Source: Chitinophaga chungangae (lineage in GTDB: Bacteria > Bacteroidota > Bacteroidia > Chitinophagales > Chitinophagaceae). Taken from it: DNA of 64,000 nucleotides. The stretch spans positions 310,001-374,000 of the forward strand of contig NZ_JAGHKP010000001.1 of the NCBI RefSeq assembly GCF_017742215.1, in the 5' to 3' direction. The position numbers were made by a program, and so were the translations under genes. This document shows, in pieces, positions 25,180 to 34,059 of this stretch (position 1 is the stretch's first letter; every line of letters starts with the position of its first letter). The notes under the pieces were generated by a model, which was not told the origin of the DNA, searched no databases, and saw nothing but the letters and a program-made list of their open reading frames with translations.

Positions 25180-25752
25180 TTACATCCACTTTACTTTTTC
25201 TTCAAGAGGCTTCACGCGCCGGCCGGTGCGTGGAGCCTCGTCTGTATAGCCCAGGTACAAAAAGCCCATCACTTTGTCTTCGTCGCGCAGGCCAAGATAG
25301 TCCTGCATGGCGGGGTGATAGGTCATACCGCCGGAGCCCCAGTACACGGCCAGCTGTTTGGCGGTGGCCGCAAGCCAGATGTTTTCCACGGCACAGGCTA
25401 CCGACGCAATTTCTTCGATCTCGGGGATCTTTGGATTGGCGCCGCGTTTCATGCAGATGGCGATCACGTGGCTGGCGAGGTCGCCCTGTGTTTTCAGCTT
25501 GTCGTAACTCCCTTCCGTGAAGAGGTTGGCGGGCGTGTAGGTTTTGTAGAGGTCCGCATGCGCGGTACAAAATTCCTGTACTTTTTCGCCGCCGTACACC
25601 ACGAAATACCATGGCTCGGTGAGGCCGTGGGTAGGTGCCCAGTCTGCAAGCTGCAATAATTCCCTGACGGTTCCGTCGTCCACCTTTTTGCCGTTCATGC
25701 CGGTAGGTTTTACCGTGCGCCGGTGGGTAATGATCTGTGTGATATCGTTCAT
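25180..25752 (-). CDS. Nitroreductase-family flavoprotein (YdjA-like)
   Basis: A 190-residue FMN-dependent nitroreductase-fold protein. The opening IITHRRTVKP holds the FMN-phosphate arginines, ADWAPTHGLTEPWYFVVY corresponds to the APS/NxQPW region, and GSGGMTYHPAMQDYLGL and VMGFLYLGY give the C-terminal flavin-binding part. I chose the ATG at 25752 because it overlaps the upstream thioesterase stop in the ATGA arrangement, while the longer frame would run back through that gene. The physiological substrate is unknown. It is the last gene of a four-gene minus-strand operon. Confidence 0.88.
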   Translation of the reverse strand: MNDITQIITHRRTVKPTGMNGKKVDDGTVRELLQLADWAPTHGLTEPWYFVVYGGEKVQEFCTAHADLYKTYTPANLFTEGSYDKLKTQGDLASHVIAICMKRGANPKIPEIEEIASVACAVENIWLAATAKQLAVYWGSGGMTYHPAMQDYLGLRDEDKVMGFLYLGYTDEAPRTGRRVKPLEEKVKWM

Positions 25753-26189
25753 GCTGTTGTATTGCTGGTTTGTTGTTTGAATGGTTCCGGCAGGCGCGCC
25801 ACTTTGCGGGCCTGGTAATCGAAACATACCATGCCGGTTTTGGCTTCCGCGATGACCAGTATCTTGCCGTCGCGCGTGGTGCTGAGGCGGTAAAACAGGT
25901 CGAAGCCGACGCTGCTGAGCTCGCCGGCCGTTACTTCCACGGTGAGCGTATCGCCGTAAAAACCTTCGCCTTTATAGACGATCGCCAGGTCGCTCATAAT
26001 AAGCCCGGTGCCGAAAAATTCCAGTTCGGAGCATCCGAGGGATCGAAGGTATTGCATCCTGGATTCGTGCAGGATAGACACGATCGCGTCATTGCCCAGG
26101 TGCCCGCCGTAATTCACATCGGTGATCCGCACTGGTATGCTGGTACTGAAAGCGAATGCTGCCGGCATGTCTATCTTAACTCTTGCCAT
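25749..26189 (-). CDS. Acyl-CoA thioesterase, hotdog fold (4HBT)
   Basis: A 146-residue hotdog-fold thioesterase. The signature VRITDVNYGGHLGNDAI at about 21-37, with an Asp near the start of the long helix, is typical of 4-hydroxybenzoyl-CoA thioesterase-like proteins, and YKGEGFYGDTLTVEV gives the central strands. Such enzymes hydrolyse acyl-CoA in the cytoplasm. Its start overlaps the end of rdgB by 14 bases and its stop overlaps the nitroreductase start by 4 bases, so translation is probably coupled. Confidence 0.88.
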   Translation of the reverse strand: MARVKIDMPAAFAFSTSIPVRITDVNYGGHLGNDAIVSILHESRMQYLRSLGCSELEFFGTGLIMSDLAIVYKGEGFYGDTLTVEVTAGELSSVGFDLFYRLSTTRDGKILVIAEAKTGMVCFDYQARKVARLPEPFKQQTSNTTA

Positions 26190-26763
26190 GCTGTTGCTGT
26201 AAAAAAGTGATCAGTTTTTTGAATGCCTTTGCGCGGTGACTGTATTGATTTTTCTCGGCCAGTTCCATTTCCGCGAAACTTTTTTCGCTGCCTTCCGGCC
26301 GGAAGATGGGATCGTAGCCGAAACCTTCGCCGCCTTTTTTGTCCTGCAGAATATGGCCTTCGGCCACGCCTTCGAACTGGTGCTCCTTTCCGTCGAGGAT
26401 GAGGGAAATGACGGTGCGGAAGCGGGCGCTGCGGCGGGGTTCGTCTTTCATCAGCCGCAATACCTTTTCGATATTGTCCGCGGCTTTTTTCTGTTCACCG
26501 GCATAACGCGCGGAAAGCACGCCGGGCTCGCCGTTGAGCGCGTCTATTTCAAGACCGGTGTCTTCCGAAAAACAATTTTTGCCGGTCATGTTAAAAATGA
26601 CGGTGGATTTTTCCCGCGCGTTGGCTTCGAGCGTGTCGTGCGGCTCGGGAATGTCTATGTCTATGCCCGCTTCGTGAAGGGTGATGATGGAAAATGCATC
26701 GCCGAGCATGGAGCGGATCTCTTTTACTTTATTGTCGTTGTTGGTAGCGAATACGAAAGTCAT
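26176..26763 (-). CDS. rdgB: dITP/XTP pyrophosphatase (non-canonical purine NTPase)
   Basis: The 195-residue protein is a member of the Ham1/RdgB family that hydrolyses dITP, ITP and XTP to monophosphates and so keeps these bases out of nucleic acids. The substrate-binding start FATNNDNKVKEI is at 5-16, the catalytic SEDTGLEIDALNGEPGVLSARYAG region at about 66-89, and GFGYDPIF plus SHRAKAFKKL close the active site. It follows the gene at 26779-27276 after 15 bases and overlaps the thioesterase gene, forming one operon. Confidence 0.95.
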   Translation of the reverse strand: MTFVFATNNDNKVKEIRSMLGDAFSIITLHEAGIDIDIPEPHDTLEANAREKSTVIFNMTGKNCFSEDTGLEIDALNGEPGVLSARYAGEQKKAADNIEKVLRLMKDEPRRSARFRTVISLILDGKEHQFEGVAEGHILQDKKGGEGFGYDPIFRPEGSEKSFAEMELAEKNQYSHRAKAFKKLITFLQQQHGKS

Positions 26764-26778
26764 GTTACGTGCTGAAGA

Positions 26779-27276
26779 TTAAATGCCGAATAATTGTTTG
26801 AGCCCCATCCAGAGCCTGCCTTTTAAATTTTTGTCTGTTGCAATCAGTTGCAAACCGTCTGAATACAAAACGGGAAGCTGTTCATGCGTTTCCAGCTGGT
26901 AGGTTTGCATCGGCGGAAGACCAATACTGCCGGGCGTTACCGCGAAAATAATGCACTGGCGGACGGGCACCGCTGTTTTGTAATCCGCGAGGGTAAGGCC
27001 TGGATAAGTTGCAGCGTTTACCAATGCAACATCCTGCATTCCGAGTTTGCAAGCATTCAAAATATTGGTGAGGAGATTGAATAATTCCTCGTTTAAATAT
27101 GCTTCGCTTTCGTTTTGTATCAGCAGCAGGATGTTTTTTTGATTTTCGCCTAAATATTTCACTTTGGGCAATGCTTTCTCCGTTGCGGGAGCCGCCTTCA
27201 CCGCCTCGGGGATGATAGGCTGGTCGTACATTTGCGCCAAAAGATATGGGTCCAGCTGCAATTGCTCAAGGCTCAT
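26779..27276 (-). CDS. Conserved Bacteroidota protein, possibly DNA polymerase III psi-like
   Basis: A 165-residue soluble protein and first gene of the rdgB operon. Its central part runs KYLGENQKNILLLIQNESEAYLNEELFNLL..., then QDVALVNAA and CIIFAVTPG, and it ends GLQLIATDKNLKGRLWMGLKQLF. This order (strand, helix, strand, then an end LK-x-x-LW-x-x-LK-x-LF) reminds me of the small uracil-DNA-glycosylase-like psi subunit proteins of some Bacteroidota. The similarity is from memory and weak, so the function should be treated as unknown. The N-terminal 40 residues look flexible. Confidence 0.7.
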   Translation of the reverse strand: MSLEQLQLDPYLLAQMYDQPIIPEAVKAAPATEKALPKVKYLGENQKNILLLIQNESEAYLNEELFNLLTNILNACKLGMQDVALVNAATYPGLTLADYKTAVPVRQCIIFAVTPGSIGLPPMQTYQLETHEQLPVLYSDGLQLIATDKNLKGRLWMGLKQLFGI

Positions 27277-27426
27277 AAATATTGTGTTAAGGTTTAATGT
27301 GACGATCCCTTCTCAGGGAAATAACTTTTATTTGCAGATCGTTCGGTGGAACGGTACCGCCTTTTTGGTTTGTGATGAATTACAAACCAAGAAAGTGTAA
27401 AAATATTGAGATTAAACTGATAAACC

Positions 27427-28533
27427 ATGATGGCAGTTGAGCAAACCACCGCTAAATCTACAGTAATGGAAGAGGCGAAGAGAAGAATTAAAGTCACCAA
27501 AACAACAAAAAGCCGCCTGGCTGAAGTGGATTTTAACAACCTCGTTTTTGGTAAAAAGTACGCCGACCATATGCTGGTGGCTGATTTTGACGGTAAGGAA
27601 TGGAAAAACGCAGAGATCCTGCCTTTCCAGAACCTGAGCGTAAGCCCTTCCAATGCCGCCTGGCATTACGGGCAGGCGATCTTTGAAGGCATCAAGGCGT
27701 ATAACGACCAGGAAGGCCATCCTATGATCTTCCGCCCGTACGACAATTACGCCCGTTTTAATAAAAGCGCCGAACGGATGGGCATGCCCGATGTGCCGGA
27801 ATGGCTTTTTATCGGCGGCATGGCGATGCTGATCGACCTGGACAGGCAATGGGTGCCGTCTAACGAAGGCTGTTCGCTGTACCTGCGGCCGTTTATGATC
27901 GCGGCGGACGAATTTATCGGCGTACGCCCTTCAGACACGTACAAGTTCGCGGTGATCAACAGTCCTTCCGGGCCTTATTTCAATAAACCGATCCACCTGC
28001 TGGTGCAGGACAAATACATCCGTGCCTTCCCGGGCGGCGTGGGTTACGCCAAGGCCGCGGGCAACTACGGCGGCGCGATGTACCCGACCATGCAGGCCCG
28101 CAAGGAGGGTTACGACCAGATCCTGTGGGTAGACGGGCATGAATACAAATGGCTGCAGGAATGCGGCACGATGAACGTATTCGTGATCATCGGCAACCGG
28201 GCCCTTACGCCGGACCTGACGAACGGCACCATCCTGGCGGGCGTTACCCGGGCCAGCGTGATGGACGTGCTGGCAGACATGGGGCTGGAGGTGGAGGAAA
28301 GGCCGGTATCCATCGAAGAGGTGGTGGCGGCTTATGAGAACGGTACCCTGCGCGAGATCTTCGGCACGGGCACGGCGGCCAGCGTAGCTTACGTGGAGCA
28401 GCTGGACTATAAAGACCACAAGATCAGCATGGATACCACGAAATACGAGATCGGCGCCGAGGTGATCAACCGCCTGGATGCGATCCGTACGGGGAAGGCG
28501 GAAGATACCCGCGGGTGGAATTACCATGTGTAA
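27427..28533 (+). CDS. ilvE: Branched-chain amino acid aminotransferase
   Basis: A 368-residue PLP enzyme of fold type IV that interconverts leucine, isoleucine and valine with their 2-oxo acids. The motifs are HYGQAIFEGIKAY at 80-92, LYLRPF at 151-156, the PLP lysine Lys209 in GGVGYAKAAGNYGG and TGTAASVAYV near the cofactor phosphate. The length and the leading segment match the larger (BCAT2-like) bacterial enzymes. Two adjacent ATG codons mark the start; either gives nearly the same protein. It is divergent from the rdgB operon and ends in a strong terminator. Confidence 0.95.
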   Translation: MMAVEQTTAKSTVMEEAKRRIKVTKTTKSRLAEVDFNNLVFGKKYADHMLVADFDGKEWKNAEILPFQNLSVSPSNAAWHYGQAIFEGIKAYNDQEGHPMIFRPYDNYARFNKSAERMGMPDVPEWLFIGGMAMLIDLDRQWVPSNEGCSLYLRPFMIAADEFIGVRPSDTYKFAVINSPSGPYFNKPIHLLVQDKYIRAFPGGVGYAKAAGNYGGAMYPTMQARKEGYDQILWVDGHEYKWLQECGTMNVFVIIGNRALTPDLTNGTILAGVTRASVMDVLADMGLEVEERPVSIEEVVAAYENGTLREIFGTGTAASVAYVEQLDYKDHKISMDTTKYEIGAEVINRLDAIRTGKAEDTRGWNYHV

Positions 28534-28556
28534 TGATCTTCACATATTAATGTCGG

Positions 28557-28584
28557 AAAGGGCCCTTTGAAGGGCCCTTTTTGA
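28557..28584 (+). terminator. Terminator after ilvE
   Basis: AAAGGGCCC/GGGCCCTTT (28557-28565 and 28572-28580) form a perfect stem with a 6-nt loop, followed by T residues. Confidence 0.85.
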
Positions 28585-28610
28585 TGAATGGTGATGGTGT
28601 GTTTCGATAT

Positions 28611-28669
28611 CGCTTTGGTAGCGCTTTAGTAGGGCTTTAGTAGGGATACCGTAACAGGACCGTAGCAAT
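28611..28669. repeat. Short tandem repeats with 11-bp period
   Basis: CGCTTTGGTAG (28611-28621), CGCTTTAGTAG (28622-28632) and GGCTTTAGTAG (28633-28643) follow one another directly. After a few bases ACCGTAACAGG (28648-28658) and ACCGTAGCAAT (28659-28669) repeat with the same 11-bp period. The array lies 40-100 bp upstream of the promoter of the small gene at 28724, close to one helical turn per unit. Confidence 0.7.
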
Positions 28670-28708
28670 GAGCTTTTTAACAAAGTTGTGCGGATGCAGG
28701 CGGCTTTG

Positions 28709-28716
28709 TATCTTTG
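28709..28716 (+). promoter_or_regulatory. -7 box of the small gene at 28724
   Basis: TATCTTTG is an exact TAnnTTTG match and ends 7 bases before the ATG, so the transcript would have almost no leader. The -33 region is TTGTG. Confidence 0.6.
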
Positions 28717-28723
28717 CGGACTT

Positions 28724-29023
28724 ATGACAATAGCCGCTTTCAAGACCTCATTGAACAACCAGGTGCCGCCTGCGGGGCTTACGCCCGCGTTGCTGGCGCT
28801 TTGGTGGGACGGAAAGGGGGATTGGGACCGCAGTCATGATATTGCCCAGGAAGACCATACCCGTGCGGGGTCGTGGGTACATGCCTATCTTCACCGGAAG
28901 GAGGGAGACCCGGGCAATGCCGCTTACTGGTATTCGCGTGCGGGGAAAGCGGTGTTTCGCGGCAGCCTGGAAGCGGAGTGGGAGCAGATCTCGGGGAGTT
29001 TATTGTTGGAAAATGCCGGTTAA
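28724..29023 (+). CDS. Small conserved hypothetical protein, 99 residues
   Basis: A soluble 99-residue protein with no signal or membrane segment. Its middle part is rich in Trp, His and Asp (LLALWWDGKGDWDRSHDIAQED, HAYLHRKEGD) and is followed by AAYWYSRAGK, a pattern that I associate with unnamed small bacterial proteins of about 100 residues. No function is known to me. I chose the ATG at 28724 because it lies just after a good -7 box; the longer frame would start inside the promoter. Confidence 0.75.
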   Translation: MTIAAFKTSLNNQVPPAGLTPALLALWWDGKGDWDRSHDIAQEDHTRAGSWVHAYLHRKEGDPGNAAYWYSRAGKAVFRGSLEAEWEQISGSLLLENAG

Positions 29024-29055
29024 TCCTGCTTTTTTCGAATTTTTCCGATCACAAT

Positions 29056-29098
29056 TTTGGTTTATAAAAGGAAAGTGATACCTTTGCCCTCCCAAATT
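29056..29098 (+). promoter_or_regulatory. rpsL-rpsG promoter and conserved start region
   Basis: TTTG (29056-29059), 19 bp, then TACCTTTG (29079-29086) followed by CCCTCCCAAATT. The same -7 box and downstream bases occur before fusA and rpsJ. Confidence 0.85.
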
Positions 29099-29158
29099 CT
29101 CACAATGGGCTATTTGGATGTGATTGTAAACAAGCAGAAAAATATAAAATAGGTAAGA

Positions 29159-29539
29159 ATGCCTACAATACAACAATTAGTAAGAAAAGGAAGAGAAATT
29201 ATCCGGGCCAAGTCCAAATCCAGAGCGCTGGATGCTTGCCCTCAGCGTCGTGGCGTATGTACCCGTGTGTACACTACCACCCCTAAAAAGCCTAACTCCG
29301 CTCTGCGTAAGGTAGCCAAAGTGCGCCTGACGAACAAAGTAGAGGTGATCGCTTACATCCCGGGTGAAGGCCACAACCTGCAGGAGCACTCCATCGTACT
29401 GATCCGCGGCGGCAGGGTGAAAGACCTTCCGGGTGTTCGTTACCACATCGTACGTGGTTCCCTGGATACTGCAGGCGTGAAAGACAGGAAGCAGAGCCGT
29501 TCCAAGTATGGTACCAAAAAGGAAAAGGCTAAGAAATAA
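29159..29539 (+). CDS. rpsL: 30S ribosomal protein S12
   Basis: The 126-residue product is S12, which shapes the decoding centre of the small subunit. Landmarks are [11 protein letters not shown] at the start, [33 protein letters not shown] in the middle (Lys of TTPKKPNS is the streptomycin site) and the [16 protein letters not shown] loop. The length is normal. It is the first gene of a two-gene transcript with rpsG (32 bases apart). In this genome fusA does not follow directly. Confidence 0.98.
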   Translation: MPTIQQLVRKGREIIRAKSKSRALDACPQRRGVCTRVYTTTPKKPNSALRKVAKVRLTNKVEVIAYIPGEGHNLQEHSIVLIRGGRVKDLPGVRYHIVRGSLDTAGVKDRKQSRSKYGTKKEKAKK

Positions 29540-29571
29540 TCAATTATAAATAGTTACAATTTTTCTAATAA

Positions 29572-30039
29572 ATGAGAAAGCAAGCTGCGAAAAAATTACC
29601 CCTGGCTCCGGACCCAAGATTCCAGGACAAGCTGGTAACCCGTTTCGTGAATAACATCATGGAGCAGGGCAAAAAAAGCATTGCCTATAAAATTTTCTAT
29701 GACGCGGTAGACCGCGTTAGCCAGATCACCAACGAAAATGGCTACGAAATCTGGAAAAAAGCATTAACGAATGTTACGCCTGCCGTAGAAGTTCGCAGCC
29801 GTCGTATCGGTGGCGCTACCTTCCAGATCCCCGCCGAGGTTCGCGCAGACCGTAAAGTATCCCTGAGCATCAAATGGCTGGTACGTTACGCAAGCGAAAG
29901 AAACGGTAAGAGCATGGCAGAGAAACTGGCAAACGAGATCGTTGCAGCCAGCAAAGGTGAAGGCGCCGCTTTCAAAAAGAAAGAAGACACCCACCGTATG
30001 GCTGAAGCGAACAAAGCTTTCTCCCACTTCAAAGTTTAG
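29572..30039 (+). CDS. rpsG: 30S ribosomal protein S7
   Basis: The 155-residue protein is S7, a primary binder of the 3' domain of 16S rRNA at the head of the small subunit. It begins MRKQAAKKLPLAPDPRFQDKLV, contains VTPAVEVRSRRIGGATFQIPAEV and ends KKKEDTHRMAEANKAFSHF. The length is typical. A very strong terminator 33 bases after the stop ends the rpsL-rpsG transcript, whereas in most bacteria transcription continues into fusA. Confidence 0.98.
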   Translation: MRKQAAKKLPLAPDPRFQDKLVTRFVNNIMEQGKKSIAYKIFYDAVDRVSQITNENGYEIWKKALTNVTPAVEVRSRRIGGATFQIPAEVRADRKVSLSIKWLVRYASERNGKSMAEKLANEIVAASKGEGAAFKKKEDTHRMAEANKAFSHFKV

Positions 30040-30072
30040 TACATTCCCGCCTTTGGCGGATGCATATAACTC

Positions 30073-30114
30073 AGCGAACATCCTCCGGATTCCGGAGGAT
30101 GTTCGCTTTTTTTG
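30073..30114 (+). terminator. Strong terminator after rpsG
   Basis: A 17-bp perfect inverted repeat (30073-30089 and 30091-30107) is followed by a run of seven T. Its T-run overlaps the -7-like box TATATTCA (30115-30122) of the next gene. Confidence 0.9.
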
Positions 30115-30126
30115 TATATTCACCTT

Positions 30127-30498
30127 ATGTCCCCGTACCTAAAAGCTACCCTTATACCCGTGGTGATCGTAAGCACCGCCGCAGCCCTTTATTTCGACCT
30201 CAGTTTTTTTCTCCGCGATGATTACGCTTTCGGGGCGTATCTTCCCGGCTGCCTGTTCACTATCAGCTATCTTATCGTAAAATGCTGCAGCGTACCGTTA
30301 GGTTTCAACAGGGTGCGCACCCGTCTCGCCGCCAGCTTCGCACTTTATACCATCTTTATCTGCCTGTACCATTACCCGCTCTGGTGGTCGTTTTTCGACA
30401 GGTTCCGCGACAATGATTTTATGCACGTCTTTATTATTATCACGCTTACGGAGTTCTTCCACACGTACCGCGAATATTTCTTCGGCTCCCAAAAATAG
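30127..30498 (+). CDS. Integral membrane protein, unknown function
   Basis: A 123-residue protein with about four hydrophobic helices: ATLIPVVIVSTAAALYF, FGAYLPGCLFTISYLIVK, AASFALYTIFICLYHYPLW and FMHVFIIITLTEFFHTY. The His/Glu-rich last helix is unusual. No family is recognised. I chose the ATG at 30127 because a -7-like box ends 4 bases before it, and the upstream part of the frame falls in the rpsG terminator. It is the only plus-strand gene between rpsG and fusA. Confidence 0.72.
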   Translation: MSPYLKATLIPVVIVSTAAALYFDLSFFLRDDYAFGAYLPGCLFTISYLIVKCCSVPLGFNRVRTRLAASFALYTIFICLYHYPLWWSFFDRFRDNDFMHVFIIITLTEFFHTYREYFFGSQK

Positions 30499-30604
30499 AA
30501 AGGGCCGTTCCAGATGGAACAGCCCCCTCACAAAACCAGACATATACCTTTGATAACAAAAGTATGTCTGCCGGTCTACGACCGGCGTACCCGGTTTTTC
30601 AACA

Positions 30605-33600
30605 CTATTTAACGTTGACGAGTACCTTGATTTTCCCGGTGCCTGAAGCCAGCTCCTGCAAGGCTTTCCCGAGCACCTGGCCGGTTTTCACTTTGGAAGG
30701 ATCGGCCTTCATCGCATAACCCGGTTTGCTGCTGGTAACCAGCAGGTCGCCGCGTTTGATCGGCCCGCCTTCGTCGCACACTTTGGTGGGTATTACGCCC
30801 ACCACGCCCAGCGGCACCATATCCGTAATATCTTCCACGCCTTCTTTTTCCGTGAGCAGCACGCCCGGTTTGGTCGCATAAACGCCGGCTACCAGGGTGG
30901 AATATGCTTCTGCGGATTTTTCCATGGTACGGTCGGTGGAAGTGGAGATCACCATCACATCGCCTGGCTCATAAGCGGAAAGGTCGCCGGTTACATCGAA
31001 TGTTTCAGCAAGGTCGGCGCCGCTGTTCTGCGTGCCTCCGTTGAAGAAACCGCGGCCGGCGGAGTTGATGCGGGCCACGTTCACGGAACCGGGGTTACCG
31101 GATCTGAACACGGCGATGGAGCCGTTGCTATGCTGCTCCACGGTGAGCACAGGATTGGTGTTTCCGGTATTGTAATTCACGAAACGGGCGGCCCTGCCAT
31201 TACCGAAGTTAGGAACCCAGGCATAAATAGCGCTGCCGGTGCCGTCTGCCGTGGTTTCCACCCCATCGCCGGTATTGCTTGCATTGGCGGTGATGCCGTT
31301 GCCATTGCCGTCTGCGATGGCGATCAGCGCGGGACCGTTACCCGCAGGGTTGCTGGCGTGGAAGAGGCCCGCATACCCGCCGGTGCCGGAAGATATCCCG
31401 TAAATACCGGCTGTGCCGAAGTTGGCGAACTGCGAGTTTACCTCACCGCGCACTGCGGGGACGGTGGCAGTAATATTGTCTACCTTAAAATTGCCGGCAA
31501 TGCCTTTACCGATAGTGGTGACGGTAACAACGTCGCTGGTGTTATTTTCATTGAAGTTGTTAAAACGACCCGCCCTGCCGGTCGCGAAAGAAGGCACCCA
31601 GGCGTACAACGCGTTGCCGGCCCCGTCTATGTTGGCTTCAACTGCATTCCCGTCTTTACTGGCATTAGCGGTGATAGCATTGCCGTTGCCGTCCTGGATC
31701 GCCACTACTGCCGGGCCATTGCCGCTGACGTTGGAAGAGTGGAACAGGCCCGCGAAACCGCCGGTGCCGGAAGATATCCCGAAGATGCCGGCCGCGCCGA
31801 AATTGCCGAAGATGGTTTTTACTTCACCCCGCACCGCGGCGGCCACGCTGTTGGTATTGTTTACCAGGAACGAAGCTGCGTTGCCCTGGGTATTGTCGGG
31901 AATATTGCCGTTGCCGTTGGTTTCTACCTCGAGCGTATTGCCCGTGGTGTTGGTCGCGTTAAAGTTCTCGAATCTTCCCGCCCGGCCGGTGCTGTTATTC
32001 AACCCCACCTGCCCGAGCACGCCTATGGCGGTGCCGGCTGTGTTGGTGGCTATAAAACCCCTCACGCCATAACCGCCGCCATCGTTGCGGCCTACCACCG
32101 CACCCGCGATATCGCTGGTAGTGCGGCCTACCACCGCTTCCCCACCGCCGTTGTTGTCGCCTACCACGCCCGCAGAAGTTTGTGTGCTGGTAATGCCATG
32201 CACGCCAAAACCAGCGACGGTAGAGCTGCGTACGCCCGCGCCGTTCCCTGTGGTGGTAACGTTCACAACCGTACCATTGCCTACTGTATTGGCAACCAGT
32301 ACGCTATTGTTGTTGGCGTTATTGAAGATAGACATGTTCGCAGCGATGCCGTTGTTGCTGGTGGCATTAAGACCCGTGCCGGTATTGCTGTTCGCATATA
32401 CGCCGTAACCGTTCGCGCTGGCATTGCCGTATACGCCCAGGCCGTTGGGCGTAGTACCGTAAACGCCCCACCCGGAGCCGTTCTGCGAGCCGTAAACGCC
32501 TACGCCAAGGCCGCCGGTGCCGTTGTTGATGCCTCTTACGCCCGCGGAGAACCCGCCCGGGCTGGTGCTGCTTACGATCCCTCTCACAGCCGCAATGTTG
32601 GAAGTGGTCGTGTTGTTCACGCCTTCAACGGATGTGCCGTCGCCATCGTTGGTGATGGAGAACAGCGTGCCCGCATTGTTTTCGGTCACGATATAAGGAA
32701 GCGTAAAACCGCCGCCGCCGGGGATGGTGGCGGGCGCCCAGTCAACGCCGTTGAACTTCAGCACCTGGTCTGCAACAGGCGCTACGTTCGTAACGCCTCT
32801 GCCTTGTATTTTCACTACCAACGGATTGGGATAAGTACCGCCCAGGTCGCCACCCGCAGGGCCGGCAAGGGCGCCCGCAGGGCCAACGGGGCCAACAGGA
32901 CCGGCGGGACCAACCGGGCCAACCGGGCCTGCAACGCCGGCAGGGCCGGCAGGGCCCACCGCACCGGCGGGACCAACGGGGCCAACCGGACCAGCGGGGC
33001 CTGCAGGGCCTGCAACGCCGGCAGGACCGGCGGGACCTACCGCGCCAGCCGGGCCAACAGGGCCAACGGCACCAACAGGGCCAATGTCACCAACCGGGCC
33101 AACAGGACCTTCGGGACCTACCGCGCCGGCGGGACCAACGGGGCCAACCGGGCCGGCAGGGCCAGCGGGACCAGCTGCACCGGCGGGACCAACAGGGCCA
33201 ACTGCTCCGGCAGGGCCAGCAGGGCCTGCGGGGCCGGCAACGCCGTTAGCGGAGAATTGTGCAAAGGGAACGCTCATCAGCTGGTTGGCGCCCAGTGCCA
33301 CGAAACCGTTGCCGGAATTTACTTCCACCTGCAGGAACTGGTTGGCGTTCGCCCAGGGAACGGCTGCGAAAGTGCCGCTCACGGGCGTGCCACGGCCTAC
33401 CTGCAAGCTGAAAAGGCCGAGGTTATTGGTGTTTACGTTATGAGTTTCCTGGTATTGAACCGGGCCGGCGGCGGAACCGCCGCGGATGGTGAACCGCACC
33501 GTCAATGGCTGGTTGCCTAGCACGGTGCCGTTGGTGTTGCGGGCTACGGCCTGGTAGTTAAAGCCAGACATCCCGTTCTGCGAAAAACTCTCCTGCGTGA

Positions 33601-33643
33601 TCAGCAGCAGCATTGTTATGGCTAGGAATAGTATTTTTTTCAT
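30605..33643 (-). CDS. Secreted collagen-like protein with C-terminal fibre-type domain
   Basis: A 1012-residue exported protein. A signal peptide (1-22) is followed by a beta-rich head to about 130 ([24 protein letters not shown]...). Residues 134-259 are 42 unbroken Gly-X-Y triplets, mostly GPA, GPV and GAV, with only two charged residues. Next come Gly/Asn-rich repeats (VYGxxxNGxGVYG), two similar segments of about 110 residues (603-712 and 729-836), and a C-terminal domain (872-1012) starting [12 protein letters not shown] that recalls tail-fibre or self-processing chaperone ends. It is the last and largest gene of the T9SS-type operon and is probably a surface fibre (inference). Confidence 0.85.
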   Translation of the reverse strand: MKKILFLAITMLLLITQESFSQNGMSGFNYQAVARNTNGTVLGNQPLTVRFTIRGGSAAGPVQYQETHNVNTNNLGLFSLQVGRGTPVSGTFAAVPWANANQFLQVEVNSGNGFVALGANQLMSVPFAQFSANGVAGPAGPAGPAGAVGPVGPAGAAGPAGPAGPVGPVGPAGAVGPEGPVGPVGDIGPVGAVGPVGPAGAVGPAGPAGVAGPAGPAGPVGPVGPAGAVGPAGPAGVAGPVGPVGPAGPVGPVGPAGALAGPAGGDLGGTYPNPLVVKIQGRGVTNVAPVADQVLKFNGVDWAPATIPGGGGFTLPYIVTENNAGTLFSITNDGDGTSVEGVNNTTTSNIAAVRGIVSSTSPGGFSAGVRGINNGTGGLGVGVYGSQNGSGWGVYGTTPNGLGVYGNASANGYGVYANSNTGTGLNATSNNGIAANMSIFNNANNNSVLVANTVGNGTVVNVTTTGNGAGVRSSTVAGFGVHGITSTQTSAGVVGDNNGGGEAVVGRTTSDIAGAVVGRNDGGGYGVRGFIATNTAGTAIGVLGQVGLNNSTGRAGRFENFNATNTTGNTLEVETNGNGNIPDNTQGNAASFLVNNTNSVAAAVRGEVKTIFGNFGAAGIFGISSGTGGFAGLFHSSNVSGNGPAVVAIQDGNGNAITANASKDGNAVEANIDGAGNALYAWVPSFATGRAGRFNNFNENNTSDVVTVTTIGKGIAGNFKVDNITATVPAVRGEVNSQFANFGTAGIYGISSGTGGYAGLFHASNPAGNGPALIAIADGNGNGITANASNTGDGVETTADGTGSAIYAWVPNFGNGRAARFVNYNTGNTNPVLTVEQHSNGSIAVFRSGNPGSVNVARINSAGRGFFNGGTQNSGADLAETFDVTGDLSAYEPGDVMVISTSTDRTMEKSAEAYSTLVAGVYATKPGVLLTEKEGVEDITDMVPLGVVGVIPTKVCDEGGPIKRGDLLVTSSKPGYAMKADPSKVKTGQVLGKALQELASGTGKIKVLVNVK
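32867..33244 (-). repeat. DNA encoding 42 collagen-type Gly-X-Y triplets
   Basis: 378 bases of low-complexity, GC-rich repeats with a 9-base theme (Gly-Pro-Ala/Val codons). They lie wholly inside the collagen-like gene and explain the long shadow frame on the other strand. Confidence 0.95.
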
Positions 33644-33648
33644 AGTGC

Positions 33649-34041
33649 TCAGTTTTTGGGTTTGGGGCTGTTTTCCGCGCCCTGGTCAATTTTGGGAACG
33701 ATGGTTTTTGCTTTCAGGGCTTCGCGCTCCGCCTGTATCTCTTTGCCTGCATCTTCAGCGGATTTTGCGGAAGGCAGCGTGGCCGGCGCCGTTTTGCTGA
33801 CGGGGCGGGCCGAACTGCCGCCTGCGGCTTTGCTGGTATTGGAAAATATGTACGCCCTGATCGCTTCCCGGTTGGCAAGCGTGGCCTCAACGGGCCTTAC
33901 AGAAAGCGGGAGCGAATTTTCTTTGAGTTTGGCCTGGTCGGAGGCGTAATTGGGGAACAGGATGTCCCTCGTTTTTTGCTGCGCGCTGGCGGAATGCATG
34001 CCGAGCGCCGCAAAGAAGATGAATAGGAATAATGCTTTCAT
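33649..34041 (-). CDS. Small secreted protein of the collagen-like operon
   Basis: The 130-residue protein has a signal peptide ([21 protein letters not shown]). The mature part is hydrophilic, contains [13 protein letters not shown] (Ala/Pro-rich) and a charged [17 protein letters not shown] helix, and ends in [14 protein letters not shown]. No family is recognised. It starts 18 bases after the PorV gene and ends 5 bases before the collagen-like gene, so it is made from the same transcript. It may be a linker or chaperone of the surface protein, but this is only a guess. Confidence 0.75.
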   Translation of the reverse strand: MKALFLFIFFAALGMHSASAQQKTRDILFPNYASDQAKLKENSLPLSVRPVEATLANREAIRAYIFSNTSKAAGGSSARPVSKTAPATLPSAKSAEDAGKEIQAEREALKAKTIVPKIDQGAENSPKPKN

Positions 34042-34059
34042 ATTGAGGTGTTTGTGAGG

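Noticed and set aside
32867..33244. Repeat array considered as CRISPR or VNTR
   Set aside because: The repeats are in frame, have a 9-base period and encode Gly-X-Y triplets; there are no unique spacers of constant length.
31130..33520. Plus-strand frame of 796 codons opposite the collagen-like gene
   Set aside because: It results from the Gly-Pro-Ala repeats and Asn/Gly-rich codons of the real gene; there is no signal, motif or promoter, while the minus frame has a signal peptide and fits an operon.
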